The notes under the pieces: model-generated
What the model saw: only the letters and a program-made list of their open reading frames with translations
What the model was told of the DNA's origin: nothing
Database searches by the model: none
DNA from: CAYMLQ01 sp964390795
GTDB taxonomy: Bacteria > Verrucomicrobiota > Kiritimatiellia > RFP12 > UBA1067
Length of the DNA stretch: 15,257 nucleotides
Direction: 5' to 3'
Assembly: GCA_964390795.1 (NCBI GenBank)
Contig: CAYMLQ010000105.1
Coordinates: forward strand, 1 to 15,257
Shown here: piece after piece, positions 5,325 to 14,090 of the stretch
How positions within the stretch are numbered: the stretch's first letter is position 1
How the letters are laid out: every line of letters begins with the position of its first letter
Translations under genes and position numbers: made by a program

Positions 5325-8300
5325 ATGGCCATCAAGAAATCCGAACTCTATACCTCGCTGTGGGCGAGCTGCGATGAACTCCGGGGCGGCATGGACGCCA
5401 GCCAGTACAAGGACTACGTGCTGGTGCTGCTGTTCATCAAGTACGTCTCCGACAAGTTCGCCGGCGTTCCCTACGCTGCCATCACCGTGCCCCCCGGCTC
5501 CAGTTTCAGGGACATGGTCGCGCTCAAGGGCAAGCCCGACATCGGCGACCTGATCAACAAGCGGATTATCGCGCCCTTGGCCAACGCCAACAAGCTCTCG
5601 GACATGCCGGACTTCAACGACGCCAACAAGCTCGGCACCGGCAAGGAGATGGTGGACCGGCTCACGAACCTCGTCGCGATCTTCGAGAACAAGGCCCTGG
5701 ACTTCAGTAAGAACAGGGCCGAGGGCGACGACATCCTGGGCGACGCCTACGAATACCTGATGCGCCACTTCGCCACCGAGTCCGGCAAGTCCAAGGGCCA
5801 GTTCTACACGCCCGCCGAGGTCAGCCGCGTCATCGCTCAGATCCTTGATATCCACAACGCCAAGACCAGCACCAACACCACGGTCTACGATCCCACCTGC
5901 GGCTCCGGCTCGCTGCTGCTGAAGGTGGCGGATGAGGCCAAGACCAAGGTCACCATTTACGGGCAGGAGAAGGACGCGGCCACGTCCGGCCTGGCGCGCA
6001 TGAACATGATCCTGCACAACAACCCCACGGCGCTCATCGTGCAGGGCAACACCTTGGCCTCGCCCAAGTTCACGGACGGCGACGCGCTCAAGACCTTCGA
6101 TTACGTCTGCGCGAATCCGCCCTTCAGCGATAAGCGCTGGGGTTCGGGCCTTCATCCCAACGAGGGCGGCACTGTCGCCACGGGGGAGCAGACCGCAAGG
6201 GACTATGGCCGCTTCACAGGGTTCGGTACGCCGCCTGCCAAGCAGGGCGACTACGCCTACCTCCTGCACATCGTGCGCTCCTTGAAGAGCACGGGCAAGG
6301 GGGCGTGCATCCTGCCCCATGGCGTGCTGTTCAGGGGCAACGCCGAAGCCGACATCCGCCGCAACCTCATCCGCAAGGGCTACATCAAGGGCATCATCGG
6401 CATGCCGCCCAACTTGTTCTTCGGCACCGGCATCCCCGCCTGCATCATCGTGATCGACAAGGAGGAAGCCCAAGCCCGCAAGGCCGTCTTCATGATCGAC
6501 GCCAGCAAGGGCTTCATGAAGGACGGACCCAAGAACCGGCTGCGCGCCCAGGACATCCACATGATCGTCGATGTCTTCAACCGCAGGCTGGAAGTCCCCA
6601 AGTACTCCCGCATGGTGCCTGTGACCGAGATCGAGAAGAACGATTTCAACCTGAACCTGCCGCGCTATATCGACAGCCAGGAAGCCGAGGACCTGCAGGA
6701 CATCGACGCGCACCTGCACGGCGGCATACCCGCCGCAGACGTGGACGCGCTACAGTCGTACTGGGATGTGTGCCCCAAGCTCCGCCACGCGGTGTTCACC
6801 AGGGATCGACCCGGCTACCTCAAGCTGACCGTGGCCAAGGACGCCGTCAAGACGGCCATCTTCTCGCACCCCGAGTTCAAGGCGTTCACGTCGGGCATGG
6901 AGGAGCTGTTCGAGACCTGGCGCAAACGCAACGCCGCCAAGCTCAAGGCGCTGAAGGCCGGCTGCACACCCAAGACCGTCATCCACGCGCTGGCCGAGGA
7001 TCTGCTCGCCAACTACACCGACAAGCCGCTGATCGGCAAGTACGACGTCTACCAGCACCTGATGGATTACTGGGACACGGCGATGCAGGACGACTGCTAC
7101 CTGATCGCAACCGACGGCTGGAAGGCCGAGACCTACCGGGTCATCGAGACCGACAAGAAAGGCAAGGAGAGGGACAGGGGCTGGGCCTGCGACCTCGTGC
7201 CGAAGCCGCTTGTGGTCGCCCGCTACTTCGCCAAGCAGCAGAAGGCTATCGATGATCGTGCCGTCGAGCTTGAAGGCGTCACCGCGCAGCTCACGGAGCT
7301 TGAGGAAGAGCACGGCGGTGACGACGGCGCGTTCGCTGAACTGGACAAGGTGAACAAGGCAAACGTCGCCGCCCGCCTCAAGGAGATCAAGGGCGACAAG
7401 GACGCCAAGGCCGAGGCCGCCGCGCTCAAGCAGTGGCAGGAACTCGCAGAGCAGGAAGCCGACCTCAAGCGGCAGCTCAAGGACGCCGAATCAGCGCTGG
7501 ACGCCAAGGCCTACGCCCAGTACCCCCGGCTCGGCGAGTCCGAGGTTAAGGCGCTGGTCGTGGACGACAAGTGGATGGCCGCAGTCGCAGGCGCCGTCCA
7601 CGGCGAGATGGACCGCATCAGCCAGGCCTTGACCCGTCGCGTGAAGGAGCTGGCTGAGCGCTACGGCGTAACATTGCCGCAGCTCACGGCCAAGGTCGCG
7701 AAGCTGGAGGCAAAGGTCAGCGCCCACCTCGCCAAGATGGGATTCAAGCAGGCCTCCATGCAAGAGCTGCTTACCGGCAAGCGCCGTTTGCCCGGTTTCA
7801 GCGGGAAGTGGGCTACGAAGCAGCTGGGAGAGTTGTTCAATTTTAGTGGCGGTTATACTGCCTCACGCGATCAGCTTTCTCAGGATGGATACTGCTACCT
7901 TCACTACGGTGACATCCACACAGCTACGAGAACGTTTATCGACGTGAGCGCAGAGTATTCTGCTATTCCTAAGCTGCAAGTGCCGATCTCAAAGGTCTCG
8001 CCCACCGCTTTGCTGGGTGACGGCGACGTGGTCTTTGTCGATGCGTCCGAGGATGACGAAGGCACGAGCAAACACGTCATCGTAGTGAACCCTGAAGGTA
8101 TACCGTTTATCTCAGGGTTGCATACAATCGTAGCTAAGTCCAAGACGGATGACCTCGATAATGTTTATCGGCGCTACTGCTTTCAGACAGCGGCAGTCAA
8201 GAGCCAGTTTCTGTTCTACGCCGTTGGCACTAAGGTGTCTGGGATCAGCAAAACCAATATCGCCAAGATCACCATACCGGTGCCGTCCGTGGCCGAGCAG

Positions 8301-8426
8301 TCAGCCATCGCCGAAGTGCTGTCGGACATGGCCGCCGAGATCGAGGCACTGGAGACGCGGCTGGCCAAGGCGCGGCTGGTCAAGCAGGGCATGATGCAGA
8401 AGCTGCTCAAGGGAGGACACGAATAG
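5325..8426 (+). CDS. hsdM: Type I methyltransferase fused to a single-TRD specificity subunit (HsdM-HsdS)
   Basis: This 1033-residue protein should methylate adenine N6 in the restriction system's target using S-adenosylmethionine. The N-terminus MAIKKSELYTSLWASCDELR is typical of HsdM. GQFYTPAEV comes near 160, AdoMet motif I DPTCGSGS at 189-196 and catalytic NPPF at 264-267. A long helical section follows (about 490-800), rich in coiled coil around 630-720, as in extended HsdM proteins. Residues about 808-820 (MQELLTGKRRLPGF) and 1015-1028 (KQGMMQKLLKG) are the two conserved S-subunit segments, and between them lies one target recognition domain. Standard HsdS has two TRDs, so this is a half-S fused to M that probably pairs with a second copy. 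G+C falls inside the TRD. GGAGG lies 14 bases before the ATG, longer than usual, but the N-terminus fits the family. The next ATG comes one base after its stop. Confidence 0.9.
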   Translation: MAIKKSELYTSLWASCDELRGGMDASQYKDYVLVLLFIKYVSDKFAGVPYAAITVPPGSSFRDMVALKGKPDIGDLINKRIIAPLANANKLSDMPDFNDANKLGTGKEMVDRLTNLVAIFENKALDFSKNRAEGDDILGDAYEYLMRHFATESGKSKGQFYTPAEVSRVIAQILDIHNAKTSTNTTVYDPTCGSGSLLLKVADEAKTKVTIYGQEKDAATSGLARMNMILHNNPTALIVQGNTLASPKFTDGDALKTFDYVCANPPFSDKRWGSGLHPNEGGTVATGEQTARDYGRFTGFGTPPAKQGDYAYLLHIVRSLKSTGKGACILPHGVLFRGNAEADIRRNLIRKGYIKGIIGMPPNLFFGTGIPACIIVIDKEEAQARKAVFMIDASKGFMKDGPKNRLRAQDIHMIVDVFNRRLEVPKYSRMVPVTEIEKNDFNLNLPRYIDSQEAEDLQDIDAHLHGGIPAADVDALQSYWDVCPKLRHAVFTRDRPGYLKLTVAKDAVKTAIFSHPEFKAFTSGMEELFETWRKRNAAKLKALKAGCTPKTVIHALAEDLLANYTDKPLIGKYDVYQHLMDYWDTAMQDDCYLIATDGWKAETYRVIETDKKGKERDRGWACDLVPKPLVVARYFAKQQKAIDDRAVELEGVTAQLTELEEEHGGDDGAFAELDKVNKANVAARLKEIKGDKDAKAEAAALKQWQELAEQEADLKRQLKDAESALDAKAYAQYPRLGESEVKALVVDDKWMAAVAGAVHGEMDRISQALTRRVKELAERYGVTLPQLTAKVAKLEAKVSAHLAKMGFKQASMQELLTGKRRLPGFSGKWATKQLGELFNFSGGYTASRDQLSQDGYCYLHYGDIHTATRTFIDVSAEYSAIPKLQVPISKVSPTALLGDGDVVFVDASEDDEGTSKHVIVVNPEGIPFISGLHTIVAKSKTDDLDNVYRRYCFQTAAVKSQFLFYAVGTKVSGISKTNIAKITIPVPSVAEQSAIAEVLSDMAAEIEALETRLAKARLVKQGMMQKLLKGGHE
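7810..8275 (+). other. Target recognition domain with distinct base composition
   Basis: This is the part of the fused methyltransferase-specificity gene between the two conserved S segments. Bases 7921-7980 contain 29 G+C out of 60, against 37 of 60 in hsdR at 10081-10140. G+C-rich codons return at the downstream conserved segment (from about 8276). This is the expected footprint of TRD exchange by recombination in the flanking conserved segments. Boundaries are approximate. Confidence 0.55.
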
Positions 8427-8427
8427 C

Positions 8428-9207
8428 ATGAATCAGTCGGACTACCAGAAGTGGATGGAACGGGCGTTCCTTTATGTTGAGGCTGCGCTTGCTATGGAAC
8501 TTGCAACTCCTTCCCGAGTCTGTATGTCAGAGGAATACTTGCGATCATCTTTTGTGCGCGGTCTGAGTCATTCTAAACCAGAAGACTCATCACGAGTCTC
8601 GATCGAAGGCGATTCGCCTTGGTGTGACTCGTTGTGTTGGAAGGACGGCAAATCAACTCCAGGGCAAGGACGCAAAGTTCAACACGACGTGTACGTCACA
8701 CCTGAGATCGGGGCAGCAAACGATAAAGGCATGTTTTGTGAGGCGAAATGGTTGAAAACAGCTAAGGCTGAGGAGATCGTACGGGACATCTGGAAACTGG
8801 TGTTAAGCAGGTCGGTTGACTCCCATGGTACTGCATTTCGCTGTTATCTGCTTGTAGGTGGAGAAGGTGACGCGTTCATTTCCACATTCAATACCTTAAG
8901 AAATAACTTGGTTTTCCTGAACTGGCGGGATGATGGAGCTTCATCGAAACCTATTAGCTTGAGCGCGTTGGTGAAGAAGCCGATAGGCAAGAAAACGCTG
9001 AAAAACTTATTGGCATGGGGAGACTCACATGTTCGTACGCCACCAACATGTCTTCGCGGGGTTCGATGTGTTCGTCGCGCATCATGGTACAGAACAGTTG
9101 ATGGAACAAAATGGAGAATGGGTCTTTGGGAATTAACATCTTGGGGTAAAGGCGGTATAAAAGTCATCGACTGGGAGAACCACAAAGAGGCTTTGACTGC
9201 TACATGA
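8428..9207 (+). CDS. Unrecognised 259-residue protein with PD-(D/E)XK-like residues, nested in the restriction operon
   Basis: I do not recognise the family. E36 in a predicted helix (SEEYLRSSFVRGL), D87 in HDVYV and E105-A-K107 in MFCEAKWLK give the order E, D, ExK seen in PD-(D/E)XK nucleases. A helix with basic residues follows the ExK (AEEIVRDIWKLVLSR). The C-terminal third is basic and Trp-rich (RRASWYRTVDGTKWRMG), without membrane segments. The ATG comes one base after the methyltransferase stop, with GGAGG at 8412-8416. Its TGA overlaps the hsdR start as ATGA, so it is co-translated with both restriction genes. Local G+C is low (25 of 60 bases at 8881-8940), unlike its neighbours, suggesting recent insertion. 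It could be an accessory nuclease, a guard or antirestriction-sensing factor, or a catalytically dead structural protein. Nuclease activity is inference from motif order only. Confidence 0.6.
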   Translation: MNQSDYQKWMERAFLYVEAALAMELATPSRVCMSEEYLRSSFVRGLSHSKPEDSSRVSIEGDSPWCDSLCWKDGKSTPGQGRKVQHDVYVTPEIGAANDKGMFCEAKWLKTAKAEEIVRDIWKLVLSRSVDSHGTAFRCYLLVGGEGDAFISTFNTLRNNLVFLNWRDDGASSKPISLSALVKKPIGKKTLKNLLAWGDSHVRTPPTCLRGVRCVRRASWYRTVDGTKWRMGLWELTSWGKGGIKVIDWENHKEALTAT

Positions 9208-12193
9208 GCACCATCGGACAACCAGAACGAGCCACGCAGAACCGGGTGATCGCCCTGTTCAAGGATGAACTCGGCTATGCCTATCTGGGTGACTGGACGG
9301 AGCGCACTGGCAACAGCAACGTCGAGGAGGTGCACCTTGGCCGTTACCTTGCCCGCGCCGGCTATACGCGGGAGCAGATCAACCGGGCAGTCCACATTCT
9401 GCGCATCGAAGCCGACCACCACAGCCGCGGCCTGTACGGCAACAACAAGGCCGTGTACAGCCTGCTGCGCTACGGCGTGCCGGTGAAGACCGAAGCCGGC
9501 AAGGTCACCGAAACCGTCAAGCTCATCAACTGGGATAGGCCCGAGAAGAACGACTTCGCCATTGCCGAGGAGGTCACGCTGCTGGGCAGCCTTGAGCGGC
9601 GCCCCGATCTTGTGCTCTACGTCAACGGCATCGCCGTGGGCGTGCTGGAACTCAAGAACAGCCGTGTCAGCATAGGCGACGGCATCCGCCAGAACCTGTC
9701 CAACCAGCGACCCGAGTTCAACGCGTGGTTTTTCAGCACCGTGCAGTTCGTGTTCGCGGGCAACGACTCCGAGGGCCTGCAGTACGGCACCATAGGCACC
9801 GAGGAAAAGTATTTCCTGAAGTGGAAAGAGGACGAGGCCGACAACACCCGCTTCAAGCTGGACAAGTACCTGCTGAAGATCTGTGACAAGGCCCGGCTGC
9901 TGGAGCTGATCCACGACTTCGTGCTTTTCGACGGCGGCGTCAAGAAGTTGCCCCGCGTCCACCAGTACTTCGGCATCAAGGCCGCGCAGCAGCATGCGCG
10001 TGACCGCAAGTGCGGCATCATCTGGCACACGCAGGGCAGCGGCAAGAGCATCGTCATGGTGCTGCTGGCCAAGTGGATCCTGGAGAACAACGCCAACGCC
10101 CGCGTGGTGATCATCACTGACCGCGACGAGCTCGACAAGCAGATCGAGCGGGTGTTCGGCGAAACCGGCGAGTCCATCAAGCGCACCAATAGCGGGCGCG
10201 ACCTGATGCGCCAGCTCGGGCAGGCCAAGCCGCGCCTGCTATGCTCGCTGGTGCATAAGTTCGGGCGCAGGGATGTGGACAATTTCGAAGCCTTCATCAA
10301 GGACCTGGAAGCTCAGCCGAGCAAAACCGTGGGCGAGGTCTTCGTGTTTGTGGACGAGTGCCACCGCACGCAGAGCGGGCGTTTACACCGCGTAATGAAG
10401 GCCATGATGCCCAACGCCGTGTTCATCGGCTTCACAGGCACGCCCTTGCTCAAGAAGGATAAAGCCACGAGCTTGGAGGTTTTCGGCTCCTACATCCACA
10501 CCTACAAGTTCAGCGAGGCCGTGGAGGACGGCGTGGTGCTGGATCTGGTCTACGAGGCCCGCGACATCGACCAGCGACTAGGCTCCACGGATAAGATCGA
10601 CGCCTGGTTCAACGCGAAGACTAAGGGCCTGAACGACTGGCAGCGGGACGAGCTGAAGCAGCAGTGGAGCACGATGCAGAAGGTGCTCAGTTCCAAGTCC
10701 CGCATGGACAGGGTGGTGGCCGATGTCGTTTTCGACTTCGGCGTGAAGCCCAGGCTCAGCAGCGAGCGCGGCAACGCGATCCTAGTGTCGTCCAGTATCT
10801 ACGAGGCCTGCAAGTACTACACGCTTTTCCAGAAGTACCTCAAGGGCAAGTGCGCGGTCGTGACCTCCTACAACCCGCAGACGCAGGACATCACCAAGGA
10901 GGACACGGGCGCGACCACCGAGACCGAGAAGCAATTCATCTTCAGCACGTACACGGAGCTGCTGAAGGACGTTGACGCCAAGCCCGGCCTGACCAAGACC
11001 GAGACCTACGAGGACCGGGCCAAGGAGCTTTTCACCAAGGAGCCTGCGAACATGAAGCTGTTGGTGGTGGTGGACAAGCTGCTCACCGGTTTCGACGCGC
11101 CGCACTGCACCTACCTCTACATCGACAAGTCCATGCAGGACCACGGCTTGTTCCAGGCCATTTGCCGCACCAACCGGCTCGACGGCGAGGATAAGGAGTT
11201 CGGCTACATCGTTGACTACAAGGACCTGTTCAAAAACCTGGTTAACGAGAAGGGTACAGGCGCTCTTCAGGTCTACACGTCGGAACTGGATCACAGCGCG
11301 GGCGGTGCCGACCCCGAGGTGCTGCTTCAGGACCGGCTGAGGAAGGGCCGGGAGCGGCTCGACTTCGCCATTGAGCACCTGGCGCTGCTGTGCGAGCCCG
11401 TGGAGCCGCCCAAGGGCGAGCTGGAACACATTCACTACTTCTGCGGCAACACCGAGATCCCCGAGGACCTGGAGAGCCGTGAGCCGCAGCGTGCGGCGCT
11501 ATACAAGGGCGTGGTCGCCCTCGTGCGTGCCTACGCCGGCATCGCTGACGAGTTGGAGTCAGCTGGCTATGCCCAGCCCGACATCACCAGCGTCAGGCAG
11601 AAGCTCGACGATTACCTAAAGCTGCGTGAGATCATCCGCAACGCCAGCGGCGAGTGCCTCGACCTCAAAGCCTACGAAGCCGATATGCGGCACCTGATCG
11701 ACACCTACATCGAGGCCGACGAGCCGCGCAGGATCTCCGACTTTGGCGACATGCCGCTGCTGGACCTGCTTGTGAACAGCGGCATCGCGGNNNNNNNNNN
11801 ATCATCAGGGAGCGGCTCAGCGATCCCGCGTTCTACGACTCCATGTCGGCATTGCTGGACGAGATCATCGCCGCCCGCAAGCAGAAGGCGATCGACTACG
11901 AGGAGTACCTGAAGCGCATCGCCGAGCTGGCGAAGGCGGTTCACGCCGGCCAGGCCGATGACACCCCCGCGCAACTGAACACGCCCGGCAGGCTGGCCCT
12001 CTTCAACAACCTCGGTAAGGACGAGGCATTGGCCATCAGGGTTGACGAGGCCGTGAAGGCGAACCGTCCCGACGGCTGGCGCGGGGTCCACACCCGTGAG
12101 CAGGAGGTCAAGGGCTGCATCTACGGCGTCCTGCAGGACAAGGACGAGGTCGAGCGCATCTTCCACATCATCTACCAGCACAAAGAATACTGA
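9204..12193 (+). CDS. hsdR: Type I restriction enzyme translocase/endonuclease subunit HsdR, interrupted by an assembly gap
   Basis: HsdR pumps DNA using ATP and cuts it when the target is unmethylated. The N-terminal nuclease has D135 and E149-L-K151, the PD-(D/E)XK residues, within RPDLVLYVNGIAVGVLELK. Superfamily 2 helicase motifs follow: Walker A QGSGKS at 277-282, DECH at 384-387, FTGTP about 30 residues later, and QAICRTNR as motif VI near 650. The C-terminal helical region (FGDMPLLDLL and later YDSMSALLDEII) is the part that docks on the methyltransferase. Ten Ns at 11791-11800 interrupt it. The 862 codons before and 130 after are in different frames across a literal 10-base gap, but both belong to one HsdR, so the frame break is a gap artefact. 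The start overlaps the preceding stop (ATGA), and its own TGA overlaps the next ATG by one base. The full protein is probably about 1020 residues. Confidence 0.93.
11791..11800. other. Assembly gap (10 N)
   Basis: Ten undetermined bases lie inside hsdR. From the codon phases on either side the true gap must be 2 modulo 3. Family conservation suggests roughly 80-90 missing bases (about 28 residues) between NSGIA and IIRERLSDPAFY, so the length of 10 looks like a placeholder. Confidence 0.85.
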
Positions 12194-12909
12194 TGGCCAC
12201 GCAGATCCAGATCGGCGAGATCACGGCGGACGTGGTGCAGAAGCCCATCAAGAACGTCCACCTGAGCGTGTACCCGCCCCAGGGCAAGGTGCGCATCGCC
12301 GCGCCTTTGCGGATGGGCATGGATACCATACGCGTGTTCGCCTTGTCCAAGCTGGCGTGGATCAGGAAGCAGCAGGAGAAGCTGCGTGCCCAGGAGCGTG
12401 AGACCCCGCGTGAGTATCTCGACCGCGAAAGCCATTACTACCGGGGCCGCCGCTACCTGCTCAAGGTGGTTGAACACGACGGCGTGCCCGGCGTCGAACT
12501 CAAGCACAGCCGTCTGATCCTGCGTGTCAGACCCGGTGCGGACGAAGCCAAGCGGCAGCAAGTCATTGACGAGTGGTACAGGCAACGGCTCAAGGATGAG
12601 GTGTCGCCGCTGATCGCCAAGTGGGAGCGGGTTATGGGCGTCAGCGTAGGCCGCGTCAGGGTGCAGAAGATGAAGACGCGCTGGGGATCATGCAACCCGC
12701 TGACCCGATCCATCCTGATCAACCTGGAGCTGGCCAAGAAGCCAGCCGAGTGCCTGGAGTACATCGTCGTCCACGAGCTGGCGCACCTGCTTGAACCCAC
12801 GCATAACCACAGGTTCACAGCGCTGATGGATCGCTTCCAACCCAAATGGCGCTTCTGCCGCGACGAACTTAACCGACTCCCCGTGCGTCATGAGCGGTGG
12901 GGGTACTGA
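12193..12909 (+). CDS. YgjP/DUF45-family zinc metallopeptidase-like protein coupled to hsdR
   Basis: This is a 238-residue protein. The zinc-binding motif is HELAH at residues 194-198, with H204 at the usual third-ligand spacing (HELAHLLEPTHNHRF). Upstream, KTRWGSCN followed by ILINLELA is the conserved segment that precedes the HExxH helix in the YgjP/DUF45 family. A basic N-terminal beta region (KNVHLSVYPPQGKVRIAAP) is also typical. No signal peptide or membrane segment is seen, so it is cytoplasmic. Its ATG shares one base with the hsdR stop (TGATG), so it is translated with the restriction genes. Members of this family are often found beside Type I restriction operons, but their substrate is not established; proteolytic control of HsdR is one idea. 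It is the last gene of the operon and ends 164 bases before a convergent gene. Confidence 0.85.
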   Translation: MATQIQIGEITADVVQKPIKNVHLSVYPPQGKVRIAAPLRMGMDTIRVFALSKLAWIRKQQEKLRAQERETPREYLDRESHYYRGRRYLLKVVEHDGVPGVELKHSRLILRVRPGADEAKRQQVIDEWYRQRLKDEVSPLIAKWERVMGVSVGRVRVQKMKTRWGSCNPLTRSILINLELAKKPAECLEYIVVHELAHLLEPTHNHRFTALMDRFQPKWRFCRDELNRLPVRHERWGY

Positions 12910-12991
12910 AGGAGCGATTGAAAGCCATACCTTGAATATTATCGTTCGGATGTCCTTTTCGTTTTGGTCACAACATGCTTGCCGTGGCACT

Positions 12992-13006
12992 CCCCTCTGC
13001 AAGGGG
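12992..13006. terminator. Weak hairpin between convergent genes
   Basis: CCCCT (12992-12996) pairs with AGGGG (13002-13006) around a 5-base loop in the spacer between the metallopeptidase and DUF2971 genes. The stem is short and has no U-run, so termination is only suggested by its position. Nothing else definite is seen in 12910-13073. Confidence 0.2.
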
Positions 13007-13073
13007 CGTCCCATACCGATCGGCGGCATGCGCTTAGCAGGCGGCTCCATTGCCGTGTTGCGCCGCTCGACCA

Positions 13074-13868
13074 TCATCGATACGTCGCCGCGGACTTGCG
13101 AATCACGATGTTATCAAACCCCAATTCTTTCAACTGCCGTTTCAGTGCCTCCGGGTTCGATACGTTCTTGGGTCCGAGGACGATCTCACTGATGAGATCA
13201 TTCGGATTGATGGCCGTCAACGACAGTTCGTAGTACTCACGCACGTCGGTCTCCGTTGCGCGATATTTTCTCTCGGCAGTCTCCCCGCTCGGGAACGTAA
13301 TTATCCCTCCAGCATCGTGCTTGGGAGTAAGAATAAGCCGGTACTCGTGCTCCTCTTCGAATGCCTTATTCTTAACCGCCCACTTCTCCTTGGCAGCGCT
13401 CTGGATGAAGTTGTCGGGAGGCTCCCCGGGCGACTTCAGAAGTGCCACAATTAGCTTCTTGGTCATGTCGCCAAGATCCGCATAGTCGTCCGCATAAGTG
13501 ACTGGATACAACAAGGCTTCCGACGTGCCCTTAATGGCCTTCAGGAGGGCCGCGCTCTTGAAGCCGATGGAAAACCCGGCTCCCTGTGCAGCGTACCCAC
13601 GCCACTGGCTGAGCATGTCCGCATCGCGGCTCATGCAGTTCACGTAGCACTCCAGACGCGCAAGAGTTTCAGTGACCCTATTCACGGATTCGTCCTTGAT
13701 CTCCATTTTCTTGGCATATGAACGAATAAGCCTATCAAAGGCTCCTCCTTCATCAAAATCGTTCACGTGCCAGCGGCTTCCTAGCCAAATGGAACGGTGC
13801 TTCAGGATGCTGAGCAGGACTTGGGAGGACGTGTAGTGATACAGAATGTTGGGGAACTTGCTCGGCAT
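13074..13868 (-). CDS. DUF2971 protein
   Basis: This 264-residue protein matches the DUF2971 pattern. It opens with LYHYTSS (9-15) and then IWLGSRWHVNDFDE. The middle has CMSRDADMLSQWRGYAAQGAGFSIGF (split here as CMSRDADMLSQW and RGYAAQGAGFSIGF). Later comes EEEHEYRLI, and the C-terminus ends with an ISEIVLGP strand and ELGFDNIVIR. Conserved His/Tyr near the start and a QW-R-YA segment are features of the family; an ADP-ribosyltransferase-like fold has been suggested, which I cannot verify. No membrane segment or signal peptide is present. GAGGG lies about nine bases before ATG 13868. It is convergent with the restriction operon and divergent from the clamp operon, so it has its own transcription unit. 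Such genes are frequent in defence islands. A role as a standalone or accessory defence effector is inference. Confidence 0.8.
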   Translation of the reverse strand: MPSKFPNILYHYTSSQVLLSILKHRSIWLGSRWHVNDFDEGGAFDRLIRSYAKKMEIKDESVNRVTETLARLECYVNCMSRDADMLSQWRGYAAQGAGFSIGFKSAALLKAIKGTSEALLYPVTYADDYADLGDMTKKLIVALLKSPGEPPDNFIQSAAKEKWAVKNKAFEEEHEYRLILTPKHDAGGIITFPSGETAERKYRATETDVREYYELSLTAINPNDLISEIVLGPKNVSNPEALKRQLKELGFDNIVIRKSAATYR

Positions 13869-14090
13869 GTGGTTGGCCCTCGTTTGAAATTACGTCCTAC
13901 TGTAGCCGGTGATCCTGACGTGGGCAAGACGAAACCGCCCCGCCCCTGGCCCTCAAACCAGTGGTCACGGGGCAACTAGCTAAATTTCACCTTCAACCGA
14001 GTTATAACTCATTACTAGGAAACGCTACCGTTCAATCGGCGGCGCGTCCTTTTCCCTGTCAAACACCACCCCAACCCAAGGCATCAAACC
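13869..14090. other. Divergent spacer before the clamp operon
   Basis: These 222 bases lie between divergent start codons. They contain the 12-bp palindrome GAGTTATAACTC and scattered C-rich sequence. TATAAC at 14003-14008 could serve as a -10, but no acceptable -35 sits 16-18 bases away. Nothing else is recognised. Confidence 0.4.
13999..14010. promoter_or_regulatory. 12-bp palindrome, possible operator
   Basis: GAGTTATAACTC is a perfect palindrome about 80 bases upstream of the GTG start at 14091, and includes a TATAAC that resembles a -10 element. It could be an operator overlapping a promoter. At 12 bp, chance is a realistic alternative. Confidence 0.3.

Noticed and set aside
5100..6719. 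539-codon minus-strand open frame opposite the methyltransferase
   Set aside because: It is antisense to a clear HsdM coding region; its V/D/G/H-rich composition is typical of a shadow frame in G+C-rich DNA.
6305..7255. 316-codon plus-strand open frame inside hsdM
   Set aside because: It is a shifted frame of the methyltransferase, with His/Arg/Gln/Pro-rich low-quality composition and no domain.
8844..10028. 394-codon minus-strand open frame opposite the nested gene and hsdR
   Set aside because: It lies antisense to two well-supported coupled genes and shows shadow-frame composition.
9204..11912. hsdR as a frameshifted pseudogene split in two
   Set aside because: The frame change falls exactly at ten Ns and both sides retain conserved HsdR sequence, so it is a gap artefact.
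12985..13000. Sigma-54-like TGGCAC...TGC string
   Set aside because: The GG-to-GC spacing is 13 bases instead of 12, and it would point antisense into the DUF2971 gene.
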